Part shown: positions 15,371 to 18,269 of the stretch, piece after piece
Layout: each line of letters begins with the position of its first letter
How positions within the stretch are numbered: position 1 is the first letter of the stretch
Source: Eubacterium sp.
GTDB lineage: Bacteria; Bacillota; Clostridia; Lachnospirales; Lachnospiraceae
Length of the DNA stretch: 18,269 nt
Reading direction: 5' to 3'
Assembly: GCA_017616955.1 (NCBI GenBank)
Contig: JAFZXD010000222.1
Span: 1 to 18,269 of the forward strand
The notes under the pieces: model-generated
Told to the model about the DNA's origin: nothing
What the model saw: the letters and a program-made list of their open reading frames with translations, nothing else
Database searches by the model: none
Made by a program: the position numbers and the translations under genes

Positions 15371-16612
15371 TTAGCCGTTACTTGCCGTTACTATCTGCTC
15401 TATCAACTTTTTCTTCTCGGTCAACTCAGCAACGTCATATGTGTAGTTTTGTTCATTTATTCTTTCACTATGTCCTAATAGGCTACTTGCCATCGTCGTA
15501 CTCACTCCGTTGCACTTTAGTTTACTGTTAAAAGTACGCCTGATAGCGTGTATTGACTTCTGACAGGTAAAGTCTTTAGACATAGTAACGTTTGCCATTG
15601 TATGAGATATTTTCGCCTTTGTCAATCTTCCTTCTGATTCTGTGAAAACATATTCGCTAACCCATCCTCGATCCGTTTCGTATTCCTTAATTCGTTCTAG
15701 TAAATCTTTAATCTCATCAGTTATAGGAAATACTCTTTCTCTTCCGGTCTTTGTAGTAGTAATATAGGACCTCTTTGTTTCATGGTCATACTTTTCTGAA
15801 TGTCGAATAATCATCACACCTTCATCCAGGATTATATCTTCCCACATAAGTCCAGCTAACTCACCCACTCGCATTCCTGTATTCAGCGCCATTTCAATTG
15901 CGAAGCAGCTCATTACATTAATATTTTTGGATCTAGGATTATGAAGCCTATTCAGTAGGGTGTGTGTGTCATCCTCAGATAATGTACGTTCTTTAGTAGT
16001 CTTGACAGGGGGCATATAGCAATATCTTTTATAAATAGGTAGGTCTAAGAAATAACATGGATTTTCTTTAATCACTCTATCCTTAACCGATTTCTCAAAT
16101 ACTCCATTTACATATCCCATGATATCTTTAAAAGCACGCCACCTGATCTGTTTATCCTGAAGAACTTGCAGAATATGACTTGATAATATCTCTTCGTTTA
16201 TATCTTCTATATTTATATTTTCTATAGGATAGCCCTCAAAAAATCTTTTGTAATCGGATTTATACTTCATAATAGAATTACCGCTTCTGCCACAAATCCT
16301 TTGACGTTCTATCCATATATTGTATCTTGTTTTGAATGTTTTATCGTTCAGAGAAAGCCCTTTATAATGTTCAATGACAGCATCCTCTAGGTCTGATTTC
16401 TGTTTTTTCTTAATCAGCCTTTTCTTTCCATCCTCCTCTACTTTGGTTTTCCAGTACCCGTCATTCGCTAACCATATATCGTGTGAATGCATATCTAGGT
16501 ATTTTTGCCGTGATTCCATCTTTTTTAATTGCGCGGTGATGGTATCGACAGAAATTGTACCATTTTGAGTTAGGATTTTCAATAACTCATTCGTTATTAA
16601 GTTGTCTGTCAA
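15371..16612 (-). CDS. Tyrosine-recombinase integrase of a prophage or genomic island
   Basis: A 413-residue site-specific integrase. After a helix-rich N-terminus, residues 50-75 hold an arm-binding-like segment (DGYWKTKV followed by a Lys-rich strand). The core-binding SAM-like domain lies at about 78-185 and the catalytic domain at about 205-400. Active-site residues visible are Arg248 (NTGMRVGEL), Lys288 (TTKTGRERV), His355 and Arg358 (HAIRR), His381 (LLGHS) and Tyr390 (EQNYTYD), so it is probably active. The reading frame starts with TTG behind AGGT; an in-frame TAG lies two codons upstream, and no good ATG with a ribosome site follows soon after. It points toward tRNA-Leu, the standard arrangement for elements inserted in a tRNA 3' end. 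Confidence 0.92.
   Translation of the reverse strand: MTDNLITNELLKILTQNGTISVDTITAQLKKMESRQKYLDMHSHDIWLANDGYWKTKVEEDGKKRLIKKKQKSDLEDAVIEHYKGLSLNDKTFKTRYNIWIERQRICGRSGNSIMKYKSDYKRFFEGYPIENINIEDINEEILSSHILQVLQDKQIRWRAFKDIMGYVNGVFEKSVKDRVIKENPCYFLDLPIYKRYCYMPPVKTTKERTLSEDDTHTLLNRLHNPRSKNINVMSCFAIEMALNTGMRVGELAGLMWEDIILDEGVMIIRHSEKYDHETKRSYITTTKTGRERVFPITDEIKDLLERIKEYETDRGWVSEYVFTESEGRLTKAKISHTMANVTMSKDFTCQKSIHAIRRTFNSKLKCNGVSTTMASSLLGHSERINEQNYTYDVAELTEKKKLIEQIVTASNG
15374..15392. repeat. Tandem GCCGTTACT pair at the integrase 3' end
   Basis: GCCGTTACT occurs at 15374-15382 and again at 15384-15392, with a 10-bp period (one helical turn), inside the last codons of the integrase and close to the presumed att core. 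It could be an arm-type integrase binding site; it is also short enough to be coincidental. Confidence 0.35.
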
Positions 16613-16635
16613 TACCTATTCACCACCAATCTATG

Positions 16636-18269
16636 TTATACCATTCTTACTAATCCTTTATCGACCAACTCCAAGGCCCTAGCAAACTTCATGGTCCGTC
16701 TAGTCTTAACAGGTAATAACTCATTAAGCATTAAATCGCGGTATTCCCTAATGACTTCTATTTCAACTTCCTGCTTAGGGTTATAATTGCCTTTAGGTTT
16801 GCTATCGCCTAACAGTTTTCGCCATTGCTTAATTATTGTTGCGTTATCATGTTTGTATGTAAACTCAGGAACCTTAAGGATCTTTTTTACATCAAACCCT
16901 TCCACCTCAAACGGCACTATATAAGCATTTTCGCCATCTACAATCCGCATATCCTTGTTCTGCTCTAATGGAGTAACAATTACCGGCGTTTGTAATTCCA
17001 ATGCCTCTAGCAACGAATAGCTGAACGCTTCAGATCCACTGAGCTGCACCAGATAATCAGCTTTTGCAATAAAAGGCTTCAGATCAAGCCTCATCCCACA
17101 ATAGATCATGTTCTTAGGTTCGTTTTTCATAGGCTTATCACCAAAGTATAGCCATACATAGTTGATATCAGCCTTATCCAGCAGCTTAGCAAATTTAACA
17201 CATCTTTCATCATTGCCCTGTTTATCATCAGCTCCTACACGCAATGCAGATACCAGCAACAACGTCTTAGCCATCTTTCCCGGAGTAGTAAGATTGTGTA
17301 TTACAATCCCGTTTTCTGCCTCCTGCCCAAAACTGTCCTTGCTTGCCTGGGATACATTGACAATATGATCTCTCGTCTGTGGAATTTTCCAATTTTGCTG
17401 TTTTATGCAATGAACCATCTGGATCGACTTCTTGCAAATAATATTCTTAGGCGTTTTGTCTAAGATAGAGTTAATAATGAGTGTGTCACAATTAATCATA
17501 TTAGACGGATCATTTTTCACGACAGGGCAGATTTCCATAAGCCTACCCATTTGTTGTGGGCTTATTGAGTCATATACAACTGTAATGTCATAATACTTAG
17601 ACATTTGCCTGCAAAATGAATATATAAAAGTTTCGATCCCGCCAAACTCTTTTATGCTGCTTTTATATACAACAACTTGTGTACTAAGCGGTTTAGGTAT
17701 TAATTTCATGAAATTGTTAGGATCTCCTCTCATTTCAGATACCTGAATCGGCGCGGGCGTTTTAATTTGGCAATACGGTTCAAGTTCAGGAATTTTATTA
17801 TCATAAGTGAATAGCATTACTTCATGACGTTTATCCAGTTCTTTAAACTCGTCAATCAGGTAAGTCATATCCTTTGTGACGTACTTAAAATAATAACCAA
17901 TTCGTTTTGTTTCACTTCGTCCCTCTAAAAACCGTTTATAGGAGCTACCCGGTGTTGTAACCCTGTAATAGTACAGAATATCCGTTGCGCAAACGTGCCT
18001 CGCATGACTAATTCCTAAGTGTCTGGTGAAGTCTTCATCCTCTGTCGCATCCTTTAGTTCATTAAACCTGACATTGCCTATAAACTTTCGCTTAAATACC
18101 CTTGTACTGGCTGAAGGATTAGACAACCCGTCACTATCATTTCTGAGTCTGTACATATAACGGCTATCTTCCAGAGATTTCCATGATAAATCCATGTAAT
18201 CCCAGTCTTCATCAGCTCGACTTATAATATATGAGCAATAGTTGTCTCCCAAAAGATCATCAGCATCCA
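16636..18269 (-). CDS. Two-domain glycosyltransferase (GT-A plus GT-B), 5' end outside the window
   Basis: The frame stays open to the right edge, so the N-terminus is missing; 543 complete codons are visible and numbered from the first. Visible residues 1-4 are DADD, the DxD-like metal site of a GT2-type (GT-A) domain, followed by EDEDF at 77-81. The second half is GT-B, GT4-like: a glycine-rich start KEFGGIETFI (206-215), and a C-terminal lobe with the EX7E motif in SGSEAFSYSLLEAL (Glu413, Glu421) for the nucleotide sugar. The end, ARALELVDKGLVRMV, resembles short tails on many phage-encoded proteins. It lies 23 bases upstream of the integrase. Sugar and acceptor are unknown; modification of phage virions or of host surface polymers are both possible. 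Confidence 0.8.
   Translation of the reverse strand, partial: DADDLLGDNYCSYIISRADEDWDYMDLSWKSLEDSRYMYRLRNDSDGLSNPSASTRVFKRKFIGNVRFNELKDATEDEDFTRHLGISHARHVCATDILYYYRVTTPGSSYKRFLEGRSETKRIGYYFKYVTKDMTYLIDEFKELDKRHEVMLFTYDNKIPELEPYCQIKTPAPIQVSEMRGDPNNFMKLIPKPLSTQVVVYKSSIKEFGGIETFIYSFCRQMSKYYDITVVYDSISPQQMGRLMEICPVVKNDPSNMINCDTLIINSILDKTPKNIICKKSIQMVHCIKQQNWKIPQTRDHIVNVSQASKDSFGQEAENGIVIHNLTTPGKMAKTLLLVSALRVGADDKQGNDERCVKFAKLLDKADINYVWLYFGDKPMKNEPKNMIYCGMRLDLKPFIAKADYLVQLSGSEAFSYSLLEALELQTPVIVTPLEQNKDMRIVDGENAYIVPFEVEGFDVKKILKVPEFTYKHDNATIIKQWRKLLGDSKPKGNYNPKQEVEIEVIREYRDLMLNELLPVKTRRTMKFARALELVDKGLVRMV

Noticed and set aside
16250..18269. Possible second novel defence or toxin-antitoxin gene in the element
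   Set aside because: Both long frames are explained by the integrase and the glycosyltransferase; no leftover space over 30 bases exists between them.

Overview
The window is a piece of a Firmicutes chromosome, most likely Clostridia and probably family Lachnospiraceae. This rests on the tig-clpP-clpX-engB order, a DUF4364 protein, RecU, clostridial-type MiaB and NadE, strong GGAGG ribosome binding sites, and AGA/AGG-rich moderate-GC coding. I cannot name a genus from sequence alone.

Layout, left to right. (1) Positions 1-125 hold the 5' end of a minus-strand gene with a Rho-N-like domain, cut by the window edge. It is divergent from a plus-strand DUF4364 winged-helix gene (235-762), and the shared 109-bp gap carries a perfect palindrome. 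(2) A minus-strand protein quality-control operon (4542 down to 771) runs trigger factor, ClpP, ClpX and the ribosome-assembly GTPase EngB, from a good promoter at 4596-4625. It collides with the DUF4364 gene at a hairpin that contains both stop codons. (3) A tightly packed minus-strand gene string (15184 down to 4676) carries galE, a TPR membrane protein, an RsmF-type rRNA methyltransferase, a two-helix membrane protein, an RluA-type pseudouridine synthase, recU, nadE, miaB, an acidic exported membrane-anchored protein and mtnN. Gaps run from -4 to +22 nt, so it is probably one long housekeeping operon mixing RNA modification, NAD synthesis, DNA repair and SAM by-product recycling, with three genes of unknown function embedded. 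(4) A plus-strand tRNA-Leu(CAA) at 15250-15333 marks the end of the core genome. (5) From there to the right edge is the end of an integrated element: a tyrosine integrase reading toward the tRNA, and behind it a large two-domain glycosyltransferase that runs off the window. This is the usual layout of a prophage or island inserted at a tRNA 3' end.

Most of the window is ordinary conserved core. Points worth a second look are: a ClpP whose catalytic Asp position reads Asn; absence of lon between clpX and engB; the acidic cell-surface protein inside the miaB-mtnN operon; the divergent-promoter palindrome; and the element-borne glycosyltransferase with fused GT-A and GT-B halves and a short phage-like C-terminal tail. 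I did not see a CRISPR array, an insertion sequence, a recognisable defence cassette or a riboswitch. No gene-free stretch exceeds about 135 bases.
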